Origin: Brassica napus | Taxonomy: Eukaryota > Streptophyta > Magnoliopsida > Brassicales > Brassicaceae | Direction: 5' to 3' | Length of the DNA: 64,000 bases | NCBI RefSeq assembly: GCF_020379485.1 | Contig: NC_063452.1 | Span: 34,805,608 to 34,869,607 of the forward strand | Shown: one piece after another, positions 10,893-21,756 of the stretch | How the letters are laid out: each line of letters starts with the position of its first letter | Numbering within the stretch: position 1 is the first letter of the stretch | Made by a program: the position numbers and the translations under genes | The notes under the pieces: model-generated | Database searches by the model: none | The model's input: the letters and a program-made list of their open reading frames with translations, nothing else | Told to the model about the DNA's origin: nothing

Positions 10893-13854
10893 ATGCCCAG
10901 TAGTACCAGAAGCAACAAGGAAACTCAACTGCTATTCTCATCATATCCTACAAGTTTGGAACATTCAATCTGCAAAGAAAGATGCTCCTCATCGTTCGAT
11001 AACAACACTAGTTCGTCGCTCGATTCTCACGAACCACCGTTGACCCAAACACCAGTCTCGTCGAGCGACACTCGCACACCACCATCATCCGATATCTTCC
11101 ATCCGACGTGGATCGATACTTCAGTCGGAACATCGATCGATACTGAGCCGCGAGACATGGTTGCGACTTTGATTCTTGTACAAGATGATAATGGAGACCT
11201 GCATGACCAAGGGTCATCTGCGTAATGCAGCAGGTCAGAGGATAGATGCTCAGGGGGCTGTAATCCCTGAGCTCAATACTGATGCTACAGAAGCTGCTCA
11301 ACATGAGGCTGCTCGACCCAAAACGTTGGCTGATTACAACCGTTTAGATCAGTTCAATGCCTAAAGATCAGCTATTCGTCCTCCAGCTATCCAGAGAGGC
11401 GATTTCGAGTTGAGGCCGCAGTACTACACACTCGTGGGACAGACACCCTACTGTGGGTTATCTGACGAGCATCCTATAGACCATCTGGAAAGGTTCGAGG
11501 ATCTTATATCTGCTATTAAAGTCAATGGAGTCCCTGAGGACTACCTGCTCTACAAGCTCTTCAAGTACTCACTTGTTGGGGAGGCTTTGCATTGTCTTAA
11601 GCAGCTACCACCAGGATCTCTCACATCCTGGGCCGACATCAAGAATGCATTCCTGCGTAACTTCTTTGATGAGGCGCGTGCTAAAGAATTGAGGAGCAAG
11701 GTTGCTACATTCGCTCATGAGCCTACAGAATCATTTAGAAGCTCCTGGATCAGATTCAAGTCTTACCAAAGAAACTGCCGACACCATGGATTCAATGAAG
11801 TGCAACTGCTCAGTACTTTCTTCAGAGGCATGGTAGTGCAGTATCAAATGGCTCTTGATGCTTCCAACGATGAGAACTTCAACACTAGGAATCGAAGAGA
11901 GGCTGTGAGAGTTATTGAGAACTTGGCATCCAACAATAGCACCAAGAACACTGATTTTAAGAGAAAAAGATTTGCAGCCATCCTTGGGAATGACCAGATG
12001 GATGAGGTGAAAGCAAAGCTAGACAGTGTTCATAAGCTTCTCAGGAAGCATGCTTTGCTTAGTAGAGGATGCATATGCTGTAGACACAGAGGATATGGTA
12101 GAGGAGGATGTGAACTTCATCAGTGGAATTGGATTCCAGTGTTCTGGAAACCAGAATGGGAACATAAACTTCTATGGCAATGGACAGAGGAGTAACTTCA
12201 ACCAGAGTTCGCAGTACCAGAAACCCTACAACAACAACTACAGCAGCAACAACATGAGTTATGGAAACTCATCTTACCAGAAGCCACCACCACCTACTCG
12301 GGATAGCAAGATTGAACCAATGCTTGATAGCGTTCTTGAAGGACAGCAGAGCATGAAGGTGGACTTCAATGGGAAGATTGATCATGTCTACAACAACTTG
12401 AATACAAAGTATGAAACTTTGAGCACTCATGTAAAGAAGCTGGAGATGCAGGTAGTTCAGACAGGAGAAGCTGTTAATGCCATCATATATGATGATTTCT
12501 GGCAAGTGGTGAAGCATGAGAAGCTGCAAGAAGGAGATTTCGAAGTAGAGAGTTCGATGAGCTTCAGCGGATCACATTGGTGTCGATCGACGCCAGACTT
12601 CGAACATCGTTCGACTGATTTCAACCAGAACTGATCGACAGCCTCTCCAGAGCATCGATCAATGACACCTACAGAGTTGACCGCATCATGCAATGCCGTA
12701 AAGATCATAACTCACGAGGAGTTCGCAGCAAGACACCCACATCCGCCCAGCCCTGTTTATGTCAACATCGATCGGCAAACTGATCCCGCCATCGATCGAC
12801 AACGTGAGACCGCCGGCGATCGACAACCTCCAGGGCCCATCAATCGACGCGCACCTCTCACATACCAAATGCAGTTACCAAAGATAAACATCGCCCGAAT
12901 CAATGCACTCAAGCCATGACCCAAACCTTCAGCTAACCCACCAGAGACCACCAGTACACATTCAGAAGATGCAGCAGAGCCTATGGAAGTTGATTACGCT
13001 CCTATGGGGAGAACCTTGAGGAAAAGAAAGGAAAAGGTTGCTAAGAATCTGAAGAGGAGATCTAATGAGAAGGAAATGGAAAGTTTTCGAAAGAGAGTCT
13101 TTAGGATTCCACTGGAGAAACCATTCGAGGAGGCCTACTTTACCCACAGATTGTGGATGTTCTTCAGAGAGACCAAGGAGACTGAAGAGGACATTAGGAG
13201 AATGTTCTATGAGGGCAGAGAAAAGATGAAGAATAGGATTACACTGAAGAAGAAGAGTGATCCTTGGAAGTATGCAATACCATGTACGGTGAAGGGTATT
13301 GAGTTCCCACATGCACTCTGTGACAAAGGAGCAACAGTCAGCATCCTACCTAGGGTTATGGCACACCATCTAGGTCTGAAGGTGGAGCCTTCCAAAGAAT
13401 CGTTCACTTTTGTGGATTGTTCTCAGCAGAGCTCCTGAGGAATTGTCAGAGACCTAGAGGTGCATATTGGTAATGCCCTAGTTCCAGTAGATTTCCATGT
13501 CTTGGACATCAAGCGGAACTGGAACTCTTCTCTATTGCTTGGAAAAACCTTCTTGTCAATAGTAGGAGCAGTGTACAACATGCAAACCAACCAGTTGTGC
13601 CTGAAGCTTATAGACCCACATGTCCACTACGATCCTATTTCAGACATGAAGCCACATACGTCCTCCAGAAGAATTGATGATCCAGGACTCATAGCAGCAT
13701 GCCACTTTGGAGCTGAGTACGAGACAGAGTATTCTGCGTCGATTGAAACTCACACCCCCACATCGATCAACAGTACCAATTAGAAATCGATCGACAATCA
13801 CATCGAAGAATCGATCGACAGTAGTCCAGATGATTGGGAGAATGACAACTACAT
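10893..13854 (+). pseudogene. ATHILA gag-protease polyprotein, disrupted and truncated
   Basis: The reading starts at ATG 10893 (MPSSTRSNKE), a start shared with the copies at 31810 and 43034. After a frameshift near 11200 the main gag domain runs 11410-12195 (YYTLVGQ, HPIDHLERFEDLI, WADIKNAFLRNFFDEAR, FRSSWIRFKSYQR, NFNTRNRREAVRVIENLA). It is followed by an Asn/Gly/Gln-rich nucleic-acid-binding-like tail (12026-12634) and an Arg/Asp-rich linker (12662-12919). The aspartic protease region is at 12983-13438 and 13460-13783: ALCDKGATVSILPRVMAHHLGL, then LLLGKTFLSIVGA. The catalytic D-T/S-G triad reads D-K-G here, which should inactivate it. In-frame TAA at 11362 and further frame changes occur. 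Coding stops at the deletion near 13855. Confidence 0.88.
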
Positions 13855-14622
13855 GTTTTTATACCTAATTGCTGTTATAAATTGCTTAGCCATGTCTGAG
13901 TAATTCTCTTGTTAGGTTTAGGGTTTAAATAGGTTATGAGGGATTAGCCCCAACTATAGATTGCCTAGTTGTGATATTCATCATTAGGATTGTCATTAAA
14001 GCATGTTTCTAGTTTAGCTAGCTAGAACTTGATCTAGGAGTTGTAGACTCAAGCCATCACTTGCATCTCACCCTGAATCCATCCTAATTGAGCTATGTTT
14101 GCTATAGTAAGGCGAGAGCTGATCTAGGAAGCCTAGTGAGTACAATTCAACCCGCATAAAGCTTGACTAAACGCGTCAATCGATATTCCACTCGAACAAT
14201 CGATCGACGGTTCAACAAGTGTATCGATCGATATTCCTATAGAATCATCGATCGGCACTTATATCTGGTCAATAGACAAACCTAGAAAGCGAATGCCGAT
14301 CGGTTTGTTTATAAGTGTTCAGCTCTATAATATCATGCATACAAATTATTAGACATCTGTAGGATTATGATCCTGAATACCTGAATAGAAACCCTAAGTC
14401 TAGCTATTTCATCTAAAGCACCAAAAACCCAATCAAATCAATCGTGCAATTGCCTTGCTCACAAACCTGCTATTTACATTTAATCATAATCAACCTAGCT
14501 TAATCACTCTGATTAGATTTATTAGATTCCCTAACTCCCTGTGAATTCGATCCCTAAGTACTACAACCAAACCTCTTATTTGAGAGAATAATTCACTCAT
14601 TAGGGTAATTTGAGTGATATCA
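13855..14622 (+). repeat. Truncated 3' LTR of ATHILA copy 1
   Basis: Begins at TTTTTATACCTAATTGCTG, matching the 5' LTR from about 10008, and ends GTGATATCA. About 490 bp of its 5' part is missing. The remainder differs from the 5' LTR at scattered bases, indicating age. Confidence 0.88.
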
Positions 14623-14627
14623 ATTTA

Positions 14628-14908
14628 CAATCATGGTTTTGGCTAATAAATCAAAACATTCATTTTATTTACTTTATATGGTATATAATTAAACTTTAAT
14701 TATATTGACATAGATATATACAGTAATTTTAATATAAATATTTATTCTAAACACTTTCTATTTATATCATTTTTTTATCACTTGTATATTTGCTTTAACA
14801 AGAATTTAAACTATTAATCACAAAAATTTTAATGTGATATTTTCAATACACATTTTAAAATTAAAATATTTATATATGTGTGTATAGTATATAATTTAAT
14901 TTAAGTGA

Positions 14909-14948
<40 letters not shown>

Positions 14949-16089
14949 GAATATTTATTAATGAAACTTCATGTTCATACGATTTATGATCATTCGTGTC
15001 TTGTTTGAACAAAAACAAAGTTAACCATTGATCACAAAATTTTCAATGTGAGACTTTTACAATTTTTACCAATTTATAGTCGTTTTAAAATATTTAAAAT
15101 AAAACTTATAAGAAAAAAAACTAATTTTCTTATTTGCTTAATTTGATTGTTTAGTTTCTTTTAATAATATAAAATTAAACAAAAAAGCGAAAGAATACAA
15201 AAATTTCTATCAAATATGTAATATTCATAATCATTAATTATCATATATATTGTAATCATATTATGTAATTATGTGGTTTTTATTTAAGAAAATAATTGAG
15301 AATATTTTTTTATACAGTGCAAATCAATTTGATAGTAAGTTTAATAAAAAATATATCATATATTTGTATGGACCAACTTATCATTTTTAAAGATTGTAAG
15401 AATCATCTATGATACATTGCTACGAAAACATTTTGTAATGGTTTAGAATTAATACATAGAAGATACTCATACCGATCTTGAAAATATTGGAAGAATGTCT
15501 GCATAAAAGATAAGGAGAGAAGACGATGGCAAATTATGATGAGACTCGTGCACTCTTCCAATGAAACAAAGTGAACTAATCATCGTGCAGCATTAAAAAG
15601 AAAAAAAACCCTCAACTTTTTTATAATTTTTTATCTAATAATCGAGTCATTACATAATAATAACTTTTTACTATATACAATACAAGTCTACTCCAGAAGT
15701 AACAGATTAGCATTCCTGAAAAATGAAGTTTTCCTCTAGATTTTACTGTTGACGACCTTGCTTTAGGGACAAGTGTAGTAGACAACTATGATATGAGGAG
15801 CTGTTAGAAATTTGTGTTCTTCATCTTATGCTCATAGACAGAGTACAAAGAACCTAAAGATAAGGTACAGTGTTAGAAAATTTATTATATCCAGAACAAA
15901 CAGGAATTATGCTTTTAGTCAAAGAAACAGGAAACTATGCCCATTAACGAGCAAACCATGAGAGTAATTTGTATAGCTAACGAGCAAATCTTAAAAAAAA
16001 AAAAAATAATAATAACTAACGGGCAAATCATATAAGTGATATGTAAATAGCGGAAGAAATTTTAACTATAGAAAAACGGAGAAATATAT
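14628..16089. other. AT-rich region with a (TA)n microsatellite
   Basis: No gene recognised. Alternating TA at about 14912-14944. Two A-rich runs near 15600 and 15990. Confidence 0.6.
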
Positions 16090-16411
16090 TGTAACAACCC
16101 GCCCCGTGGGACCCAGGCTCACAGCGCTGCAGCGCACCGACCCCAACCCCTCCATTATGGGAACTACTTGCCCCATAATTAGGTTGTTGGTGAGATTCGA
16201 ACCCCCGACCTCACCCTTTAACAGCCTTCCCACAAGACAAGCTGTCACCAATTGACCTGCAGGGGTTGTGGCAAGGCTGTTAAAGGGTGAGGTCGGGGGT
16301 TCGAATCTCACCAACAACCTAATTATGGGGCAAGTAGTTCCCATAATGGAGGGGTTGGGGTCGGTGCGCTGCAGCGCTGTGAGCCTGGGTCCCACGGGGC
16401 GGGTTGTTACA
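16090..16411. repeat. Inverted short repeat, second locus, near-perfect 140-bp arms
   Basis: Starts TGTAACAACCCGCCCCGTGGG and ends with the exact reverse complement. The arms, about 140 bp, appear identical; the centre (about 16230-16275) holds the unpaired 5' part of the left unit. TATAT flanks both sides, possibly a target duplication, but the flanks are AT-rich. Each arm has the B-box-like GGTTCGAATCTC. Same family and same arrangement as 4027-4352. Confidence 0.75.
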
Positions 16412-17716
16412 TATATTTTCACGGCATTTCACTTTTCATGTAAATTGCGAGTTTAGAATTACAAAAACTAAACGATGGATACAAAATGAGACCGTGAAGT
16501 TGACTCATCAACAATGAATCCTTTCAAATCGGCAAAAAATCTAAACAAGGGACCCATTCTTTGTTCCCTATATCCTTTGCACACTTTAATCACCATATTT
16601 CTAACACCTTCCAAGATTTCTCAACCCTTGTGTTTATTCCGCTTTTACTCCTCCCTCTTACATTTCTTTGAAAATACCACCAACAAGCTACAATTTTGTT
16701 GGACCAATTTTAAAAAAAAAAAACCAAATGAGGTGATTGGATAAGTATTAATATTGAAGAGAAATAAAGTTTTGGGTCTGTTAAATTTTTTTTTCTTGGC
16801 TATACTACTGAGAGTTAAAAAGTATTACATTGGAAATTAGAAAAATGAAATTCACTAATATATATGGGAAAACATATAGTAACGAGTTCAAATTGTTTGA
16901 GTACACTCTTTGTGTTGATAGAGATAAGATTCCCACGTACGTGCACCATCACCGCCATTCAGCTGTTTGGCTAGGGCCAACTCTGTGTGGACATTGGGTT
17001 GTGAAGGATGTGAGTATTCGGCCCCCAAAGATGTTTTTGGACCAAATTACCTTTTTGGTCTATGTTGCGGTCAAAATCGGTCATATCGACATCCAATGCT
17101 AAAATCGCTTTAACATGGCAAAAAGTGTTGTCAAAATGACTGTGCTGAAATGTTGAGAGAACTAATTCATATATGCAGTGCCAGCATAACAGCTAAATAT
17201 CGAAAATGAGTCTCATATAACCTTCCCAAAAAACTTAAGAAAACAAAAAAAAAACAATTTTGGTACGGAAAAAGTTATTCAGAAACATTTATCTTAAACT
17301 TAATGAATAAAGATACTGAAGAATCAAATTTCATAAAATTCAACTTAAGAAGTCATTTAGAAAATAACTTCCTTAAAACCAAACAAACAAAACTCAACGT
17401 TTCACAAAATAATTTCTTATAAAACTAAATGAGACAACACAATGATATTCGGAACACGAAAGAAGACTAGAGAAACCCGCAAGCTTCCAAATGCCTTATT
17501 TCTCATCATGTTCTCTCTCTTCTTTCTCATTCCTCCTTGTCCCTCGTCCTCCTCGTCACTTTACTCTCTCTCTCTTCATTTCTTTTTCTTTCTTCTTGCC
17601 AAGTACTCTCTTTCTTCCCTCTTTTTTCTCCTCGCAAGTTACTCTCTATCCTCACACTCTCTTTTCACCTTGCTAATTACTCTTTCTCAACAAATCTATT
17701 TACCATTATGTTTGTT
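16412..17716. other. Unassigned spacer; CT-rich patch
   Basis: No recognisable gene. Open frames at 16830-17102 (90 codons) and 17442-17738 (98 codons) show no known domain; the second lies in a CT-rich patch (17505-17690) whose Ser/Leu/Phe-rich translation follows from composition. A CACGTACGTG palindrome lies at 16936-16945. Confidence 0.5.
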
Positions 17717-17953
17717 TCTGATCACAACAAGTTTATAACGTCGTAAACAGACTACGACATCTCATAGAGAAAGCTCTTAGACATCTGATACAAGGATAGT
17801 AACAGGATAAAAGAAATTCAAAATTTTGGTCAGCATTTCCAGACGACTTCAAAATTTTGTTTGGAGAGATGCTCGGTTCCCGATCGATGCAGTCATATAA
17901 GCCGAGAACTTATCGCAGACTTCAATATTGAGACGAAATCAGGTAGAAAACGA
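17717..17953 (+). mobile_element. Fragment of Tat-B 3' internal region
   Basis: Matches 37556-37800 (for example CAAAATTTTGGTCAGCA followed by AGAGATGCTCG) and the inverse at 39880-40130. Non-coding. It probably is the host in which the ATHILA LTR at 17954 landed. Confidence 0.7.
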
Positions 17954-18247
17954 TGGATATGCCATGGATTTTACCCACTTTTAGCCATGGTATATAAGTG
18001 TTTAATAACTAACTATAGGATATTTATAGGTTCAGGAGTGATTTGGAAGAAAGTGATGTCTTTGGAGCATTTTGGAGATAAAAGGAGAAATCATCCGAGC
18101 TGACTATCGACCAACACCAGAGGTCGACATTCCGAGACAATAATAGATCGATGCACATCCTATTCCATCGATCGACAGCGAAGCGCAGAGACCAAGTTTG
18201 GTTCCAGCCGACTTAAAGCCCAAGACAACACCAAATTACAAGATCTG
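17954..18247 (+). repeat. ATHILA LTR (copy 4), left part, interrupted by the CACTA element
   Basis: TGGATATGCCATGGATTTTA aligns with the ATHILA LTR start; the match runs to CCAAATTACAAGATCTG at 18247, where the CACTA element begins. The continuation is at 26096. Confidence 0.85.
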
Positions 18248-18545
18248 CACTAGAAAAAAACAGGGCCACAGCCACGTTAATTTTCGTGGGTATGACCAAA
18301 TTTTCGTGGCTATACGGAGCAGAAACCACAAAATGCTACGAAATGCAAAACGTACGTATACCAGCGTAGCAAAAAGGACGCGTGTCAAAAAACGTAGCAA
18401 AGTGCCACGTGTTGCTACAAAACTTTTCGTAGCAAACTCTACGATTTGAGACGAAACCTGCGTGGCAATGTGCTACGGTTTGATGTGAAAGGTAATGTAT
18501 GAATAAGCTACGGTTTGGTACGATTTCTTCCGTGGCTAGTTTTAA
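18248..18545. repeat. Left CACTA terminus with subterminal repeats
   Basis: Terminal inverted repeat of about 28 bp followed by repeated motifs such as TTTTCGTGGC, GCTACGAAA and CGTAGCAAA in both orientations. In En/Spm such subterminal motifs bind the TNPA protein. Confidence 0.85.
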
Positions 18546-18749
18546 TAATTATAAAAAAAAAATTAAAAACAATTATAAAATACAAATTTAAAATTTCTAT
18601 AAAATGCGCAAAATGCGAATTAAAAGCTAAAATATCATAGAAACCGAAATATATTACATAAAAGTTGCAGTTTTAAACATTCAAAAGATAATACAACTGG
18701 AAACAAAGTACACAAAAGATTGTAGCTTAATACATGAACTGACCAAACC

Positions 18750-21101
18750 TTACATACCAAGTTCTTGGCACCACCTATCTAACTCAGATGGTTTATTGAT
18801 CATGAGATGTTGTGGTGGAGCCGTAGACTGAGCTTGAGCTTGTGGCTGATGTTGAGATTGAATTGGAGCTTGGGGCTGACCTTGAGGTTGTGACTGAGCT
18901 TGAGGCTGAGATGGTTGTGCAGTTGAGGCAGGAGTGGAAGCTTGAGATTGGAGAGTTTGCAGAATAATGTTGAGAGTTGCTTGGCTAGCTGACATCCCCC
19001 CGGTTACTTCAGTCTTCAAAGCATTGATTTCTGTCTTCAAAGCACTGAAATCTTCCTGGACTCCAGCAATGTTTTCCTTGACTTCAGAAATGGTGGTCTC
19101 GAAGCCTGACATGCGCATATCCACGTCTAGGTGGCGCTGCAGTGAGACAGGAATTGGCACAGAGGGACTGCTGTTCTTGTACTGAACACTGCCAAGGCCG
19201 TATATTGTACCCTTCTTTGTCTTTCCTCTCTGCAAAAAGACAGGAAAATAATCATAAGCAAGCATTCCAATCACAGGCACCATAACTAAGATAGTATCAA
19301 TTCCAATAATTAACTTAGACAATCACAAGCATTTCCAATCACCAGCAGTCAAGCACCTTAACTAACTAAGACAGTCTCCATTCCAATAATTAACTTAGAC
19401 AATCACAAGCACCATAACTAACATAGACAGTCTCAATTCCAATAATTAACTAAGACAACCAGTAAGCTGAAATAAATAAAATGAGGATGAGAGAAGAGAT
19501 GACCTTGATGTATTCTTGGTTGAGAAGATAGCGCTTTGAATTTGAAGCAGCAGTGGAGTCAGTTTGACTGTCGCCAAGTGGAGATCCATCTTGTAACATC
19601 TCTTCAACGGCTTCCTCAACCTCCAGCACCAGTTCCTTTGTACGTTCGTCTAGGAAGGAACCATCTTTACCCGTGTGAGCCTTCCTCGCAAGGGCTGTGT
19701 ATGAAGTTGGTTCATCCAAACCTTCATCAACCATCTACAAGAAAGGAAACAGATGGAAGTTAGACAACACTTAAGGCAATAAAATTATGAAAAAACTTAA
19801 GCAAAACTGACCATTTTATATGCAATGTTCAGGAAACAGCGTGGGCCTGCACCGTGCTTGTGCATCTTCTTCCCGACTGGAGCAGACTTATGAGATCTTG
19901 CAGCTTTTGCACTCTTCCTTTTTGCCTGCTCAGTGCTGTACTTCTCAACCATCGTTGCCCAGTGAGCGTCTGACATGTAAGAAGGTCGCCTGTTATCTCT
20001 CCTGTTCTGGCTGATGCGGCCACAGACGGTAACCTGAGTTTGTTTCTTCCATTCCAAGTAGATTTCATCATGGAATTGGTCATCCTAGTAGTAGTGTTGC
20101 TACAAAAGAACATAAGACATTAGAGTTAAACATTATGGCTTACTAATAGTTGAGAAAAGGAAAAGGCGAGGGAAACAAGCACTTACAATGAACGCATGCC
20201 ACCACTGATCCTTCTTCTCAGGTGGAACGAAGTTCCAGCTTGCCCACGACCCCCAGTAGTTTCCCTGCCATGTTGCTCGGATAAAAACATGGACTTCAGG
20301 ATCAATACCAAACCTGAGACAAGACAATGGCAAACATCAAACAAAAATCAAATATTAAACTCTACACTTAATCTACTAATACACGGTTCAACTAGTATTG
20401 ATAAAATCAAATATTAAACTCTACACTTAATCTACTAATACACGGTTCAACTAATACCACAACAATTTATGTTGTATTTTGTATTTAAACAGAACAGAAC
20501 TACTTTAAACTTACTTTAACAGAACAGAACTACTTAACAGAACTAGTATTAAACTTACCACAATGCTCCATTGATCTTGTCAGGGTGGAGGTGTGGCTGG
20601 TTACGTCTGGATGGCGCACGTAGCAAAGCATCTTCTCTTCTCCTGACATAAGGGGCAGGAGCCACAGGAACTGCACTTGAAGACACGACAGATGCGTGAG
20701 GTACAGCTCCAGGAGGTACAGCTCCAGGAGGAGCAAAAGATGGGCCCATGGCAGAAGGCTCCGATAAGGTCATTTGTGGTCTCCCTTGCCGCATACCTGT
20801 AGACAGACAGAGAGTATTAAGAGGAATCAAAACTTGAAATGGAGACAAAACCGAAAAACAAAAACCTAAACTTGAAATCAAAACCCACACTTTTAGATGT
20901 AAACCCTAACTAGACATGCAAATCGAAACTCGAAAAAAAAAACATAGATCGAAACCCTAAGAAGTCTAAATAGAAACCCAATGAACCCTAGAGGGAAGAG
21001 GAATCGATACAGAGACGAGGGGCTCACTAACCTGGGAGCTGTAATTCGGTTGGGCGAGGGCGACGACGGGATTCGTTGGGGATTCCGGTCGAAAGAGCCA
21101 T
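18750..21101 (-). pseudogene. Ptta/En/Spm-family plant transposase (Transposase_24-like), six exons
   Basis: A six-exon model fits: 21101-21032, 20796-20559, 20313-20187, 20099-19812, 19734-19504, 19229-18750. All introns have GT-AG borders and the reading frame joins exactly, giving 477 codons plus the stop. Recognisable segments are FGIDPEVHVFIRATWQGNYW, ASWNFVPPEKKDQWWHAF, HDEIYLEWKKQTQ, SDAHWATMVEKYSTEQAKRK and HKHGAGPRCFLNIAYKM, all typical of the PF03004 family. Exon 6 encodes a probable coiled coil (about 19130-19000) and a Gln/Pro/Ala-rich tail. One in-frame TAG at 20087-20085 sits where the family has Trp, so the protein is truncated unless read through. The start ATG 21101 follows a CT-rich leader. 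Role in the family: probable accessory DNA-binding protein of CACTA elements. Confidence 0.85.
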
Positions 21102-21245
21102 CGTTGAGAGAGAGAGAGAGAGGAGTCTGTGAGAGAGTGCGAGAAAGAATGAGAGAGGCGGTGAAGGTTTGAGAGAGAGAGGAGTCTGTGAGAGTGTCGT
21201 GAGAGAATGGGAGAAGCGGCGAAGATTTAAGAGAGAGAGAGACAC
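21102..21245 (-). promoter_or_regulatory. Pyrimidine-rich 5' leader with a duplicated 66-bp segment
   Basis: On the plus strand GAGAGAGAG runs followed by GGAGTCTGTGAGAG occur twice (about 21107 and 21172). On the coding strand this is a CT-rich leader just upstream of ATG 21101. Confidence 0.6.
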
Positions 21246-21756
21246 GACAAAGTCAATTAGGTTTAGAGGGGAAAATTTGGCTAAGTATAGAAATTGGGCT
21301 TTAGTTAAGAGGGAAAATTTTGGGTTTAGAGGGAAATGGGTTTTTGGTTTAGGAGGAAAACTTTTTGGGTTAATTATGCGGTGAGAAATGGGTTTAGGGT
21401 ATAGATAGGGTTTAGGGTTTAGTTAGGTTTTAAAAGAATGTAATTTTTTTAAAAAAATTTAAAAACTATTAATTAGAATTTAAGAATATAAGAAACTAAA
21501 AAACTTAAATATATTAACATTTTAAAACTAAGAGATCTAGTTATTTTATATTTCTAAATTTTAAACTTCATAAATTATAAATTTATTGAGATCTTCGCTT
21601 ATTATATATTAGAAATTTAAAAATATCATAACTTACAAGTTACTAATTGTTTAACTTATTTATATTACAAAATTTTTAAACTTCATAAACTACACATTAC
21701 TAAGTGATTACTTAATTGTATTACAATTTTAAAAAACTTCATAAACGACAAACTTA

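Larger units (their letters stand above)
9515..14627 (+). mobile_element. ATHILA-like Ty3/gypsy element copy 1, internally deleted, with 5-bp target duplication
   Basis: The element spans 9520-14622, from TGATAGGTCATGG to GTGATATCA. ATTTA flanks it on both sides (9515-9519 and 14623-14627), an exact 5-bp target duplication. It has a full 5' LTR, a primer site, gag and part of the protease region, and then jumps at about 13855 into the middle of the 3' LTR. Reverse transcriptase, RNase H, integrase, any env-like gene, the polypurine tract and the first third of the 3' LTR are all missing. One deletion explains this, because the outer ends and the duplication are intact. Confidence 0.9.

Noticed and set aside
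16270..16310. tRNA gene
   Set aside because: Only a B-box and T-arm-like sequence is present; no D arm, anticodon arm or acceptor pairing could be built.
16830..17102. 90-codon ORF as a host gene fragment
   Set aside because: No recognisable domain, no neighbouring exon and AT-rich surroundings; left unassigned.
17442..17738. Hydrophobic 98-codon ORF resembling a membrane protein
   Set aside because: Overlapping frames in a CT-rich low-complexity patch; composition explains the Ser/Leu/Phe content.
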